A DNA stretch of 64,000 bases from Atherinomorus stipes. Its lineage: Eukaryota; Chordata; Actinopteri; Atheriniformes; Atherinidae. The translations under genes and the position numbers were made by a program. Below are positions 46,788 to 60,000 of this stretch, in pieces. The notes below the pieces were generated by a model. That model saw only the letters and a list, made by a program, of their open reading frames with translations, had not been told where the DNA came from and searched no databases. The stretch is from NCBI GenBank assembly GCA_023101725.1, contig JALJCO010010492.1, forward strand, positions 211,001 through 275,000. The letters run 5' to 3'. Every line of letters starts with the position of its first letter. Within the stretch, counting starts at the first letter, position 1.

Positions 46788-47332
46788 TGGTTATTTACAC
46801 GAATGACCGTGTATGAACTCCGTTCACACGAGGGGTGGAGAAAAAATAGCAACACACTGAAATATCGCAATATTTTCATATGCCAATATCATATCAATAT
46901 TAAAAACATGATATCAATCTATTTTATCAACAAAACCTTGCAAGATTTCATTGTTCTGTTAATCGATCTCGAGGGTTTTCAAAAAATTTTCAAGATTTTG
47001 TAACAGAACGATGAAATCTCATGAGATTTCGTTGGTAAAATAGATCGATACCGCGTTTTTAAATATCAGTATGAAATTGGCATATGAAAATATCGAGATA
47101 TTTCAGTGTATTGATATTTTTTCCCACCCCTAGTTTACAAAGAACATCCTAAAAGAAACTGTCTTTAGAAGTTTTAAAGTCTATAGTTTTTTTTTTTTTT
47201 AACTTTAGAAACAGCGGCCTGTTCTGTTAAATATCGGTTAATTAAATATTGGGGGTGGCCGATGTCTGATACTCAGTTTTAAGGCCGATAGGTCGATAAC
47301 AATAGGGAGCCGTTTATATCATGCATCCCTAA
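46788..47332. mobile_element. hAT-like repeat, copy interrupted by a nested MITE
   Basis: Shares TTGGTTATTTACACGAATGA, GTTCACAC, GAAACTGTCTTTAGAAG and ACAGCGGCCTGTTCTGTTAA with the copy at 37341-37868. Its right end CATCCCTAA closes at about 47332. The nested element lies at 46830-47132. Confidence 0.65.
46830..47132. mobile_element. hAT-like MITE nested in a hAT-like repeat
   Basis: AGGGGTGGAGAAAAAATAGC and GATATTTTTTCCCACCCCTA are inverted ends; flanking 8-mers GTTCACAC and GTTTACAA agree at six positions. The uninterrupted copy at 37680-37695 shows the empty site GTTCACACAGAACATC. Confidence 0.75.
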
Positions 47333-47587
47333 TTCAGAGGACTGGCTTGCTCTTATTTTTCATTTAATATTTTTCATTTCAGAATTCAATCAACATAATT
47401 TATCTTTATCAAGAAAATATTCACTGGTAGCGAATAATAAGACAAGATTTGGATTATTGGTCATAATTTTTATTAATCTTGTGTTTTCATTGTAAACGTT
47501 TTATAAGTTTGCTCCATATCCCCGAGCTTTGACAGTAAAATCACCATTTTGGATTTTTACTTACCAAAACACTTATGGCCACAACTA

Positions 47588-48123
47588 CCGTATTTTCTGG
47601 ACTATAGTCGCTCCTGAATATAAGTCACATCAGTAAAAAATGCATATGAAAGGAAAAAAACATATATGTCGCACCAGACTATAAGTCGTATTTATTTATT
47701 TAAAATAGGGTGATTTTCAGATTTTTCATACTCCACTTGTTACTGCTAAAAATTACCCAATCAGTCCAATTCAAAGTTAATGCCTGCAAATGATCGTAAA
47801 CATCATAACTAAGAAGGATAAACATGTTTTTTTGAGGATTTGGTCCACTGTACAGACAGTACCCTTATGTCCAAAATGAACTCCTCTCATTGAGATGAGG
47901 CTATTTTGGGATTTTTGCCCTTGGAGCAGAATATAGTCATCACAAGCTTAAAGCGCCCTCTTTGCATTAGACAGTAATATTTCTTTGGCTATGTCAGTCA
48001 ATATGAATTGATACTTAAAAATATGTTAAATGTTTATTTTTTATATATAAGTCGCACTGGACTATAAGCGCTCAAGCTGCCAAACTATGAAAAAAAGTGT
48101 GGACTTGTAGTCGAGAAAATACG
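47588..48123. mobile_element. MITE with CCGTATTTTCT ends and TA target
   Basis: CCGTATTTTCTGGACTATAG at the left and GTCGAGAAAATACGG at the right are inverted and bordered by TA. Internal AAGTCGCACTGGACTATAAG mirrors the left end, so the subterminal part is repeated. This is a known type of dispersed vertebrate repeat; superfamily inferred from TA as Tc1/mariner-like. Confidence 0.7.
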
Positions 48124-48937
48124 GTAACTTCCATGCAAAACAACTTTACTTCAAAGGTTTTTCCACGCAAGGACATTTAAGTAATGCAAAACACTCCACT
48201 AAACTATAGTATCTATATAAAATCTACGAAACAAGATTTGCAAAAATAATTGCAGGAAAAATACAGAAATACAGTAAAAATGCAGATATTGTATATATTT
48301 TATTTTCTGCCCATGGATCACATGAATGACTTGTTTTGGATATCAGACTCTCATGGTGGCACACAAACGTGTCACGTGAAGACAGCATCGACAGTTTGGA
48401 TAAAAAAGAATGGCTCTTAAATGAACAGCTCACAACTGAGATCCGATTCTCATCGTTCATTTAAAAGAGCTGTTCAAAAGAATTGATTCGTTCATGAACG
48501 TCACACTCTCTAGTGTGTAAATTTAAAGTGTATTGATATAAAAATGCTGTTAGGTTTATAGTTAGTACTAACTATGAGTACTTCGTGAGAATTGTTAAAG
48601 CAAAAATATCTTCACCACTCCTAAATTTCTGCCATGGTGTCTGGGACGGGAGTTTTGGATCAATGCATGCTGGGAAATGTGTAAATATCAATATTTTTAT
48701 CACCACAGTAGAATAACTTTTCAACACTGCTGAGAACCGCGTTAACTTTGGTGTTATTTAACCTATAGTGTTAAGTTCTATCAACACTGTGCAGCGTGAG
48801 CCAGTGTTAAATTTGAACTTAATTATGAGTTAATTTTACTCTGACATTTTAACACAACTGAAAGAACCAATTCTGAAAAGGACCAAATACACTCGGATAC
48901 AGTGTTAAAACTAACTGTTTAAGTGTTGATTGAAAGG
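48124..48937. other. Unassigned noncoding DNA with AGTGTTAA motifs
   Basis: Between about 48718 and 48925 the motif AGTGTTAA/TTAACACT recurs (TAGTGTTAAG, CAGTGTTAAA, ACAGTGTTAAAAC), suggesting a small inverted-repeat element. No gene supported. Confidence 0.35.
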
Positions 48938-50272
48938 AAAACTTTTTTTTTTCTTAACCTGGACCTTATTTCTAGGAGTTTATACGTGCATTTACTCACA
49001 GGTAAAGTTTCTGCATCACTTTGAGTCCTTCAGAAGATGTTACGTTGAGTCGGCCTTTGGTGAACATCAGTAAAATGACAGAGACGGGGCAGCCACTACA
49101 GGTACTACCCAAAAAATTAGAATATCCTGAAAAAGTTCATGTATCTCTGTAATTTAACTTAAAAGGTGCAATTTACATATTGTTTAGACAAATAATGTGT
49201 GAATCAATATATTCCAAACTTCTGTTTGTCTCTATGTTGCTGATTAGAAGTTGCAGCTTAAGAAAACCTCAAATTCTAAAACTCAAAAAATAAGAATACT
49301 GTGAGAAGCTCCAGTATTCTAATCAGGTAAGTAATCCAAAACACCTCCATAAGTACCCTGAGCCTTTAAAAAAGTCTCTGTCTTGGTTTAGAAGAATTCA
49401 CAATCATGGGGAAGATGATGATCTGACAGTTGTACAGAAAACCATCATTGACTCCCTGCACAAGGTGGGAAAGACACAAAAAGTGATAGAAAAGAAGCTG
49501 GATGTTCTCAGAGTGCTGTCTTTAATTAAAAGCAAGATTTTACTTTAGGAGACCCGACTTCTTTGTGTTTAAAGTCCTTTTATAATTGACTTCATGCAGT
49601 ATTCTAATTTTTTGAGTTTTAGAATTTGAGGTTTTCTTAAGCTTCAAATCCTAATCAGCAACATTCAAACAAATAAAAGCTTGACATATATTGATTTGCA
49701 TATTATTTGTCTAAACAATATGTAAATTGCACCTTTTAAGTTGAAATACATGAACTTTTTCACAATATTCTAATTTTTTGGGTACCTGTATATAAAACAT
49801 TATCTGCAGCACAACTTCTTCATTTCATCAATGCTTTCAGTAGAATGAACAAATGAATGAGTATTATTGTCCTGTGAGTTCAGAATTTCCCAAATTGTGT
49901 TTTTGTTGTTGTCTGGGTAGCGAGCTGCTCGTCTCAGCTGTACTACGGAAGCGCACATCGTGCATGTGCGGCCCCGAAAAGTGTCTAGAACGGAAAGCTA
50001 AATTTGGACTCAGGGGACAATAGTAGTTGTTTGTTTGTTTGTTCATTCTACGTAAAGTATTGGTGAAATCAAGGATTTTTGCTGCAGATAATGTCTTATA
50101 TAGTGACTTCATCGTCTTCGCCATTATTCCTGGATGTACACCAAAGGGCAACTCAACGTAATATCTTCCGAAGCACTCAAAGTGATGCAGAAACTTTACC
50201 GGTGAGTAAATGCACGTACTGTATAAACTCCAAGCAAAAAGGTCCAGGTTGAAAGAAAAGAAAGTTATCCTT
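48938..50272. mobile_element. TTAA-target (Kolobok-like) MITE interrupted by a Tc1-type MITE
   Basis: Left arm 48940-49070 and right arm 50140-50272 are inverted copies (landmarks TAAAGTTTCTGCATCACTTT, TTACGTTGAGT, CTTTGAGTCCTTC / GAAGCACTCAAAG). The right end is AAGTTATCCT followed by TTAA (50273-50276), matching the start of the related copy at 13361 (TTAA then AGGATAACTT). The interval 49103-49792 is a separate insertion. Confidence 0.65.
49103..49792. mobile_element. Tc1/mariner-type nonautonomous element with ~190-bp inverted repeats
   Basis: CCCAAAAAATTAGAATATCC at the left and ATATTCTAATTTTTTGGGTA at the right open inverted repeats of nearly 200 bp (shared AAAAGGTGCAATTTACATAT, GAGGTTTTCTTAAGC). 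The middle keeps a scrap of transposase (GAAGATTCACAATCATGGGG-like, about 49395). Same terminal repeat as the fragment at 13556-14045. The other copy of its host lacks it. Confidence 0.8.
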
Positions 50273-50276
50273 TAAC

Positions 50277-50643
50277 ACTGCAAACTCGGCATTTATCTGT
50301 GGAACTGCTCGTGAAGATGAAACTTTGACCAACTAGAAACACACTTAAATCCAGGATGAAGACATTCCTCTTCTCCTGTGTCTCCATGAAATCTGCTCCA
50401 CAACTTTTAACTCATCTCGAATGTTGCTTCCTTTTATTAATTTGATTAAATAATTTTTTGTAATTTTATTTTGATTAATTTGATTTTAATTTTTCTTAAT
50501 ATTTTGTCTTTATATTTTTATGTACTTTTTTTTCCCCCAGCAGGAAGGCTTTCATCGTCTATTAGATATTTATATAGACATCTGTATGGATATTTCTACA
50601 TGAATAACTAAATAAAAAAGTATAGCTAATATATTTGTTGCAG

Positions 50644-50677
<34 letters not shown>

Positions 50678-51221
50678 TGAGTTATATATTGTATTTTTTA
50701 GGTTAGATATAACAATAAACCTTAGAAAAGGAGAATTTAATGTGTTTAATTTTACTTATTTTTTTTTGCATGTTCCTTTTTCTCTTCATTCTGTGATCCT
50801 CTTTTTTTCCCTTCCGTTTTTGTTTTTTTATGTGATTCATATTTTACCTAAAGATCTACTCACTCTTCTCCAGATTACTGTAAAATGACTGAAAGTGTCT
50901 GATTGCAGAAAACTGAACTTGCTGCAGTTCTGTGGTTTGTCCATCAGAGGGAGGCAGATGTCTGACGTTGTCGCCGTGGCAACTGTCCCATCCTGGCTGT
51001 GGTGAGGGGACACCGCTGCCAGTGTACTGGTGAGCAGACCTCCAGCTTTTTCTGGCAGATGCTGAAGTTACTCAGCAGGACTTTAAAGGGAACTTCCAGC
51101 TGCCTTTAAACACCTGATTTCACTTCCATTAAATAAACTTCTCTTTCAAAATCTTCCTCACCAACATGTGCCGACGTCTCGCTGCAAAAACAAATCCAGA
51201 TTTTCTGATTATCCAAAAGGA

Positions 51222-51222
<1 letters not shown>
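50277..51222. other. Unassigned AT-rich noncoding DNA
   Basis: A short (TA)n run lies at 50649-50674. No gene supported. Confidence 0.35.

Positions 51223-51299
<77 letters not shown>
51223..51299. repeat. (TA)n microsatellite
   Basis: About 38 TA units directly followed by a hAT-like MITE. Confidence 0.95.
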
Positions 51300-51302
<3 letters not shown>

Positions 51303-51759
51303 GTGTGCAACATTACATGTATTCGGATCGAACCGTTCAGTACCAGTGTGTGCCGAACCATGAACACTGCGTATCGAATAACGAACAATACAGAGTTTTT
51401 AATTTATTTTATCAGCTTGTGTTCTGACGATGAGCTCTGAGTTGAAAACTCAGTGGATCTGAGTTCAACTACAATCACATCTGGCATCTGGAACTTCTTT
51501 GGTTTTCATGTTGATGATAAAAAGTTGTGGATAAAAGGACACTGGGCTATTTTTGTATCATAAAAATACATGACATTTGTTATTTGTATAAAAGTATAAA
51601 AAGTATAAAGTATGTATAAATATATTAACAAACTATGGTAGAATATATTTTGAATGTATGTCACATATGAAATTATATGGAAATATATGCACATTTAAAA
51701 AAAAAAGAAAAAGTATTGAACTGAACCGAACTGTGAATTTTTGTATTGTTGCACCCCTA
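51300..51759. mobile_element. hAT-like MITE in a (TA)n tract
   Basis: TAGGTGTGCAACATTACATG and TATTGTTGCACCCCTA are inverted ends. TA-rich 8-mers border both sides, consistent with insertion into the microsatellite. Confidence 0.75.
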
Positions 51760-51770
51760 ATATACGTATA

Positions 51771-52298
51771 TATACAGTTGTGCTGAAGATTATTGACACC
51801 CTTCAAATAAAGAAGGAAAAAAAATCAGTTGTCAAAGTTGACATTAACAAAAGTAATAATAAATATGAATTCTATGGAAATCATAACACTGAATTTGAAT
51901 TGTGGTTCAAAAGAAATATTAAAAACAAACACAAAAAATGAAAGACCAACGAGCATGATGGGGCTCAGAAGCTAAACTTTTGTTGAGCAACGTTCTGAGG
52001 CAATCACTGCAATCAGGTCTAATGCTTAAAAAGACTTTTACACCTGTTGTCAGGATTTTTGGTTCACATTTCACATGTAAGGAGCATTAATGTGTCTGGG
52101 ACACTTTTGTTCCTTTGTTTTTTTAAAATTATTATTTCCAACCACAATTCAAAAGCAATATTTTATTTCACTAAATGGTAATTTTGTAATATTTATATAT
52201 ATATAAATTATTCATTTCTTTAGTTTCTTGTTATTTGAATTAATATTGTGAATTTAGCCTTTCCTGTAATTGGAGGGTGTCAATAATCTTGAGCATGA

Positions 52299-52300
<2 letters not shown>
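51771..52300. mobile_element. Tc1/mariner-type MITE, complete
   Basis: CAGTTGTGCTGAAGATTATT at the left and ATAATCTTGAGCATGACTG at the right are inverted and lie in TA-rich flanks. The interior is partly palindromic (AATTGTGGTTCAAAAGAAAT / ATTTCCAACCACAATTC). Related copies: 37950-38345 and the antisense piece at 52846-52960. Confidence 0.8.
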
Positions 52301-52357
<57 letters not shown>

Positions 52358-52375
52358 CATATATACATATATAAG
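52301..52375. repeat. (TA)n microsatellite passing into TATACA
   Basis: About 25 TA units between the MITE and the following Tc1 piece. Confidence 0.9.
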
Positions 52376-52690
52376 CAGGGAAAAAAATTGTTGAACACAT
52401 CAACATTTTTCTCAGTAAATATATTTCTAGCAGTTATTGACATGGATTTTCACCAGATGTTGGCAACAACCCAAGTAATGCACACATACAAAGAAATCCT
52501 AACATTTATGTCCATAAATTATGTGTAATGACACAGGGAATAACTGCTGAACACATGAAGAAATGGAGACAAAAAGATCGAAAGCCAAATATAGCTGGAG
52601 TCTGTAGTTTTTAGAAAGAATCCTGCCCCTATAGTGAAAGAAAATCAGGGTTTATCCTGTTGCCTTTAAAAGTCTCATCAGAAGGAGAAA
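52376..52690 (+). mobile_element. Tc1-type transposon fragment (terminal part)
   Basis: GCAGGGAAAAAAATTGTTGA, GTGTAATGACACAGGGAATA and ACTGCTGAACACATGAAGAA are features of the terminal and subterminal region of a fish Tc1-type element. No transposase is readable; truncated at about 52690. Confidence 0.5.
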
Positions 52691-52845
52691 AAAAGGGAAA
52701 AAGAAGGGGGGGACGTACGTCGCCATATATCCAATCTACGCCAGAAGTCCTAATCGGGAGTTTCTTTTTCATGGAACTTACTAAAATCTAACCCTAACCA
52801 CCCGACTACACCGTAGCTTCAGAGCCCACCATGCTTATTTTATTT

Positions 52846-52960
52846 TTTGTGTGTTTGCTTTTAATATTTCTTTTGAACCACAATTCAATTCATTGTTATG
52901 ATTTCCATAGAATTCTTATTCATTATTACTTTGGTAAATTTAATCAAATTTGGTAAAAAC
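52846..52960 (-). mobile_element. Fragment of the 51771-52300 MITE, antisense
   Basis: AATATTTCTTTTGAACCACA and ATTTCCATAGAATTCTTATT are the reverse complement of the interior of the complete copy. Confidence 0.65.
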
Positions 52961-54599
52961 ATCATCTGTTTCAGCGATTGTATTTGAGGACAGACTTGTT
53001 AAGAGTTGTTAAATGTATTAAAAAAAAAAGATTTGAAAGCAGCTCTCAGAAAGGAGTAAACATGAATGATGCCGTGAAAAAAAATAACAGGTTAAATAAT
53101 CATCCATGTCTGAGATGTATTATCACCGTGGAGACATTTGCTTTGGATTTTAAGGTTTTAGTTAGGGATGTTGAATATCAGCTTTTTACCAATATCCAAA
53201 ATAGTCCAACTTTTAATCTGGGATATGAAGTTCTTCCAGAATAACAGGGACTTTTATACATGCTGGACCAGTGATAACAGAACAACAGAATTTACGAACA
53301 AAATCTTGTTATAAAAGATCCGTTACAAAATCTCGCGAGTCAGGATGGTAAAAACCGATACAGATTTTTCCTGATATTACATTTAAGGCTGATATGGGCC
53401 GATAATGTTGGACATTTCTTTCTAAAATCAGTTTAGATCATCTTCAGTCTTTTAAAGGGACACTGTGTAATCGGGAGCAGCTTCCTCGTACTTTTCATGC
53501 TGCATTCGCGTGAAACCGGGCAGACCGACGACATCCGCTGCATGTAAAGTTATCACCGGCCTCTATGTGAAGACGTGGTCCGTCAGTTACAGTGACATCC
53601 GTCCACATCTGGTCGGTTGTCATGGCGATGTCGTATTGTTTTCCCTGACCCATGTTTTACCGTCTTTCGCTCGGCTTCATTGATTAAAATGACATCTGGT
53701 TTGTTACTAACGGCCGTCTGCCCGACTGCACGTGAACCCAGCGTCAGTAAGACGCTAGTCTCTCCCCCCCTGCAGCGCGGTGACTTTTCAAAGGCGTTAC
53801 CTCGAACTGAGCTGAAAACTCCGGTGTGTCCGGTGAGTTTCTGTGTTTTCCTACCGTCACGCTTCTCCTGAACGCAAAAACATGGCGATACGACATGGCA
53901 GCCTCCACCGAGCCGCCCCGCTCGATGTGTAAATGAATGATACGGACGGCAAATTTAGAACTTAGAGGAGCACTTCAGTTTGTTGATGGAAGTGATTACT
54001 GATTAATGAAAAAACACTTTTGAACCAAATAATCAGTTTTTGTGAATAAAACACAGGAGAACTTACACAATATCCCTTTAAAGAAAACAAATGGAGAAAT
54101 CAGATATTTAAACATTTTACTAATTTGCTAAATTTGCCACTTTTCCAGAGTGTTGATAATCTTCTAGTTTAATTCTGTTTGAACTGGGACACAGATGAAG
54201 TCTCATTCTGCCCGTGGATCAGCTTGCAGAGGGAAATGTTGACCATATAAACCATCAGAAACTTTTCACTCATCATTTATTCGGGAAATTTTTGGCTGAT
54301 TCACAAACATATCAAAGTGAAATATACGGTTGCTTCTCACTGCCGGTCCAGATCAGAGTGGGTTGAAAATTTCTTCCAGAATAACGGCAACTTTTCTACA
54401 TGCTGGACCGACGCTAATGGAACGAGATCTCCCAAGATTTTGTTCAGTCCGAAAAAAACGATAGATATTTTCACAGATAATTATCAAATTTCAATGCCAA
54501 TATTGGCCAGTACACTGGAGAAAAAAAGGCCACTCTTAATATATATATATATAAAATTGGCTTGTAATGACCTAAATAAATAAATAAATCTGCCAATAG
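52961..54599. other. Unassigned noncoding DNA
   Basis: No gene supported. Two similar pieces (CTTCCAGAATAACAGGGACT near 53233 and CTTCCAGAATAACGGCAACT near 54373, each followed by TACATGCTGGACC) show that a dispersed repeat occurs twice here. A GC-richer part lies at 53460-53930. Confidence 0.35.
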
Positions 54600-54853
54600 A
54601 ACAAATGAAAATTTCCTGAAATAAGACAGTATATTTCAGCTTTACCAAATCTTAAAAATTAGGTGAAAAAGGCTATATTTTACTAGTGTTTTGACTCAAA
54701 ACAAGATTTTTTTCAAAACTGTTTCACTTAACAAGATATTCAAGATGCATGGTCTAAAAACAAGTTCCTGTATCTGACTGAAGCGTTTCTCTGTAGGTGA
54801 TTATGTCTTGTATTGAGTGTAATGAGATGTTTTGATGAGAAATTAGACAAATA

Positions 54854-55549
<696 letters not shown>

Positions 55550-55559
55550 AATATCGGAC

Positions 55560-57088
55560 ATCTCTGGTTTCAGTCGCTTGTATCATTAAATCTGTCAACA
55601 GATTTGCTCACCAAGCAAACAATTATTTATCTGCTCATGCTGGAGATGATCTGCCGGCCTGGTCATGTGCAGATGTTTAAGGCCATCAACCCCCCTGTAA
55701 GTGAAATTCTGTGCACCAGGATCAGATTCCATCAGATAAACACAAACCAGAAGTCAAGGAGGGAAACAATGCAAACAAACGTGGGTGTTCGTGACAATCC
55801 CGCCCGCCATCTATCAGGGGACATTCCCAGTAATGTACTTTCTTTTGTAAATTTAACACGGACCCACCACCGGGAGAAAAATGGGTCGAGGTGTGCAAAC
55901 TGAAAGCCTAAGACTGTGTGACAGCTGTGATAAATGCAGCAGGCACAGACTCACGGAGAGAAACAAAAGATGCCTTTTTTTTCTTCTGACAATAATCCTA
56001 ATCTGCTCCAAGATGCGGCGTTAGAGAGAAGAGAGGGAAGAGGTGGAACAACACGGAGGAGAGGAGGCAGATCCTGGTCAGCAGTGATAAATGCTGTTAC
56101 ATCAGCATGATGTTTCTCTCTAATGGCCTGATTGCTCAATTAATTCTGGGCCCTTTCGACCCCCGTTAACGTGGAAACGGTGATATTTTCTCCCAGATTA
56201 GCTTAGATACAGGCTGACAGTCGGCGCTGCTCAAGGTATTTGGGAGGTATAATTCATTCATAATGCCACAATGCCCCCCATCGATCATCTCAGGCTTTCC
56301 ATCCGCTAACCCGCCGCTCGCTCCCTCCTCTCATTCCAGGCTCCTGGTCCTTTCGGGTGGGTGGTAGGTGGAGGAGGAAGGGGGCAAACTCCACCCTGAA
56401 TCATGTAGGTGTGCTTTTGTGCATGCATATATGCGATTTAGAAAAATTGGTGGGTCTGGGATGTGAGAGGTGTTAAGGTATGAGGTGTGTGTGTGCGTAG
56501 AGGGCTGCAGGGGCGTGCGAGGGTTTGAGGTCGGCAGCATCCCCTTCTCCTGATGAATTAGCTGGCATATGCAAGCGATGAATTACCAGGCAACGGGACT
56601 CAATTATCTTGAAAGAGAGGGAAAAAGAAACATGGATTCTCTGCCGGTGGCCCCGGGGTCCCTTTTCCAATTCAGAGAGTGATTTTCCTAAAATGTGGAG
56701 GGAAAAGAGAAGAGAAGCAGCCTTGAAGGAGAGAGGTGGGATGATGAGGGCCGGGAAGAAGAAGAGAGGATAAATACCAATGTATGTGTGTTCTTGCCCT
56801 CCTCGCCTCTCCTCCTCCATGTTCCCTCTCTCCCTGATCAAATCCAGGAGGCAAAGCGCGGCGTGAAAATGCAAGAGGCTATTATCAGGCCTTCAGAGTG
56901 CATGTGTGCCACTTATGATGGATGAGTGTGGGATTTAGAAAGGCCTCCTGTCCAACACCGGCAATTTCCCTCCATAAGTGCTCCTGTCTTCTCCTCACTT
57001 GTCTCTTGTATTGGAACCAGGTTGAATTATGTACAAGATATTAATAATTTCCTGAAACAGTTTTACTCCCAGATGTTTCCCCAGCCTG
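55560..57088. other. Low-repeat noncoding stretch, candidate regulatory block
   Basis: For 1.5 kb no transposon or microsatellite is seen, unlike nearly all of the surrounding 20 kb. Homeodomain-type cores occur with other motifs, for example ATGAATTAGCTGGCATATGC and GATGAATTACCAGGCAACG (56550-56605) and TTGCTCAATTAATTC (56131-56145). Long open frames here are short by gene standards and lack domains. Confidence 0.4.
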
Positions 57089-60000
57089 GTCGGACCAGTT
57101 TCCTCCAGAACTGCCTGCAGTCCTGGAATAATAGATCCAACAAGGTGTTAGAAACATTCCTGAGATTTTGCTCCATGCTGACATGATGACATCACACAGT
57201 TGCTACAGATTCATGATGAAAATTTCCTGTTCCACCACATCATGATGAGAATCTCCTGTTCCACCACATCATGATGAGAATCTCCCGTTCCACCTCATCA
57301 TGATGAGAATCTCCCGTTCCACCTCATTATGATGAGAATCTCCCGTTCCACCTCATCCATGATGAGACTCTCCTGTTCCACCACATCATGATGAGAATCT
57401 CTCGTTCCACCACATCATGATGAGAATCTCCTGTTCCACCTCATCATGATGAGAATCTCCCGTTCCACCACATCATGATGAGAATCTCCCGTTCCACCTC
57501 ATCATGATGAGAATCTCCCGTTCCACCTCATTATGATGAGAATCTCCCGTTCCACCTCATCCATGATGAGACTCTCCTGTTCCACCACATCATGATGAGA
57601 ATCTCCCGTTCCACCTCATCATGATGAGAATCTCCCGTTCTACCTCATCATGATGAGAATCTCCCGTTCCACAACATCATGATGAGACTCTCCTGTTCCA
57701 CCACATCATGATGAGAATCTCCCGTTCCACAACATCATGATGAGACTCTCCTGTTCCACCACATCATGATGAGAATCTCCCGTTCCACGACATCATCATG
57801 AGAATCTACCGTTCCACAACATCATCATGAGAATCTCCCGTTCTACCTCATCATGATGAGAATTTCCCCGTTCCATCACATCATCATGAGACCCTCCCAT
57901 TCCGCCTCACCTACAATGTCCTGTTCCACTGCATCATGATGAGAATCCCTCGTTCCGCCTCATCTACGATGAGAATCTCCTGTTCCACCTCATCATGATG
58001 AGAATCTCTCGTTCCACCCCATCACGATGAGACTTTCCTATTCTGCCTCATCTACGATGAGAATCTCCCGTTCCACCACATCATGATGAAAATCTCTCGT
58101 TCCACCTCATCATGATGAGAATCCTCGTTCCGCCTCATCTACGATGAGAATCTCCTGTTCCACTGCATCATGATGAGAATCTTTCGTTCCACCTCATCAT
58201 GATGAGACTCTCTTGTTCCGCCTCATCTACAATGAGAATCTCCCGTTCCACCACATCATGATGAGAATCTCCTATTCCGCCTCATCTATGAGAATCTCCT
58301 GTTCCACTGCATCATGATTAGAATCTCTCGTTCCACCTCATCATGATGAGAATCTCCTGTTCCACCACATCATGATGAGAATCTCCCGTTCCACAACATC
58401 ATGATGAGACTCTCCTGTTCCACCACATCATGATGAGAATCTCCCGTTCCACCTCATCATGATGAGAATCTCCCGTTCCACCTCATCATGATGAGAATCT
58501 CCCGTTCCACCTCATTATGATGAGAATCTCCCGTTCCACCTCATCCATGATGAGACTCTCCTGTTCCACCACATCATGATGAGAATCTCCCGTTCCACCT
58601 CATCATGATGAGAATCTCCCGTTCCACCTCATCATGATGAGAATCTCCCGTTCCACCTCATTATGATGAGAATCTCCCGTTCCACAACATCATGATGAGA
58701 CTCTCCTGTTCCACCACATCATGATGAGAATCTCCCGTTCCACAACATCATGATGAGACTCTCCTGTTCCACCACATCATGATGAGAATCTCCCGTTCCA
58801 CGACATCATCATGAGAATCTACCGTTCCACAACATCATCATGAGAATCTCCCGTTCTACCTCATCATGATGAGAATCTCCCGTTCCACCTCATCATGATG
58901 AGAATCTCCCGTTCCACCTCATCATGATGAGAATCTCCCGTTCCACCTCATTATGATGAGAATCACCCGTTCCACCTCATCCATGATGAGACTCTCCTGT
59001 TCCACCACATCATGATGAGAATCTCCCCGTTCCACCTCATCATGATGAGAATCTCCCGTTCCACCTCATTATGATGAGAATCTCCCGTTCCACAACATCA
59101 TGATGAGACTCTCTGTTCCACCACATCATGATGAGAATCTCCCGTTCCACAACATCATGATGAGACTCTCCTGTTCCACCACATCATGATGAGAATCTCC
59201 CGTTCCACGACATCATCATGAGAATCTACCGTTCCACAACATCATCATGAGAATCTCCCGTTCTACCTCATCATGATGAGAATCTCCCGTTCCATCACAT
59301 CATCATGAGACCCTCCCATTCCGCCTCACCTACAATGTCCTGTTCCACTGCATCATGATGAGAATCCCTCGTTCCGCCTCATCTACGATGAGAATCTCCT
59401 GTTCCACCTCATCATGATGAGAATCTCTCGTTCCACCCCATCACGATGAGACTTTCCTATTCTGCCTCATCTACGATGAGAATCTCCCGTTCCACCACAT
59501 CATGATGAAAATCTCTCGTTCCACCTCATCATGATGAGAATCCTCGTTCCGCCTCATCTACGATGAGAATCTCCTGTTCCACTGCATCATGATGAGAATC
59601 TTTCGTTCCACCTCATCATGATGAGACTCTCTTGTTCCGCCTCATCTACAATGAGAATCTCCCGTTCCACCACATCATGATGAGAATCTCCTATTCCGCC
59701 TCATCTATGAGAATCTCCTGTTCCACTGCATCATGATTAGAATCTCTCGTTCCACCTCATCATGATGAGAATCTCCTGTTCCACCACATCATGATGAGAA
59801 TCTCCCGTTCCACAACATCATGATGAGACTCTCCTGTTCCACCACATCATGATGAGAATCTCCGTTCCACCTCATCATGATGAGAATCTCCCGTTCCACC
59901 TCATCATGATGAGAATCTCCTGTTCCACCTCATTATGATGAGAATCTCCCGTTCCACCTCATCCATGATGAGACTCTCCTGTTCCACCACATCATGATGA

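Noticed and set aside
56473..56874. 133-residue - strand open frame
   Set aside because: No recognisable domain, overlapped by other frames of similar length; better explained as noncoding sequence with few stops.
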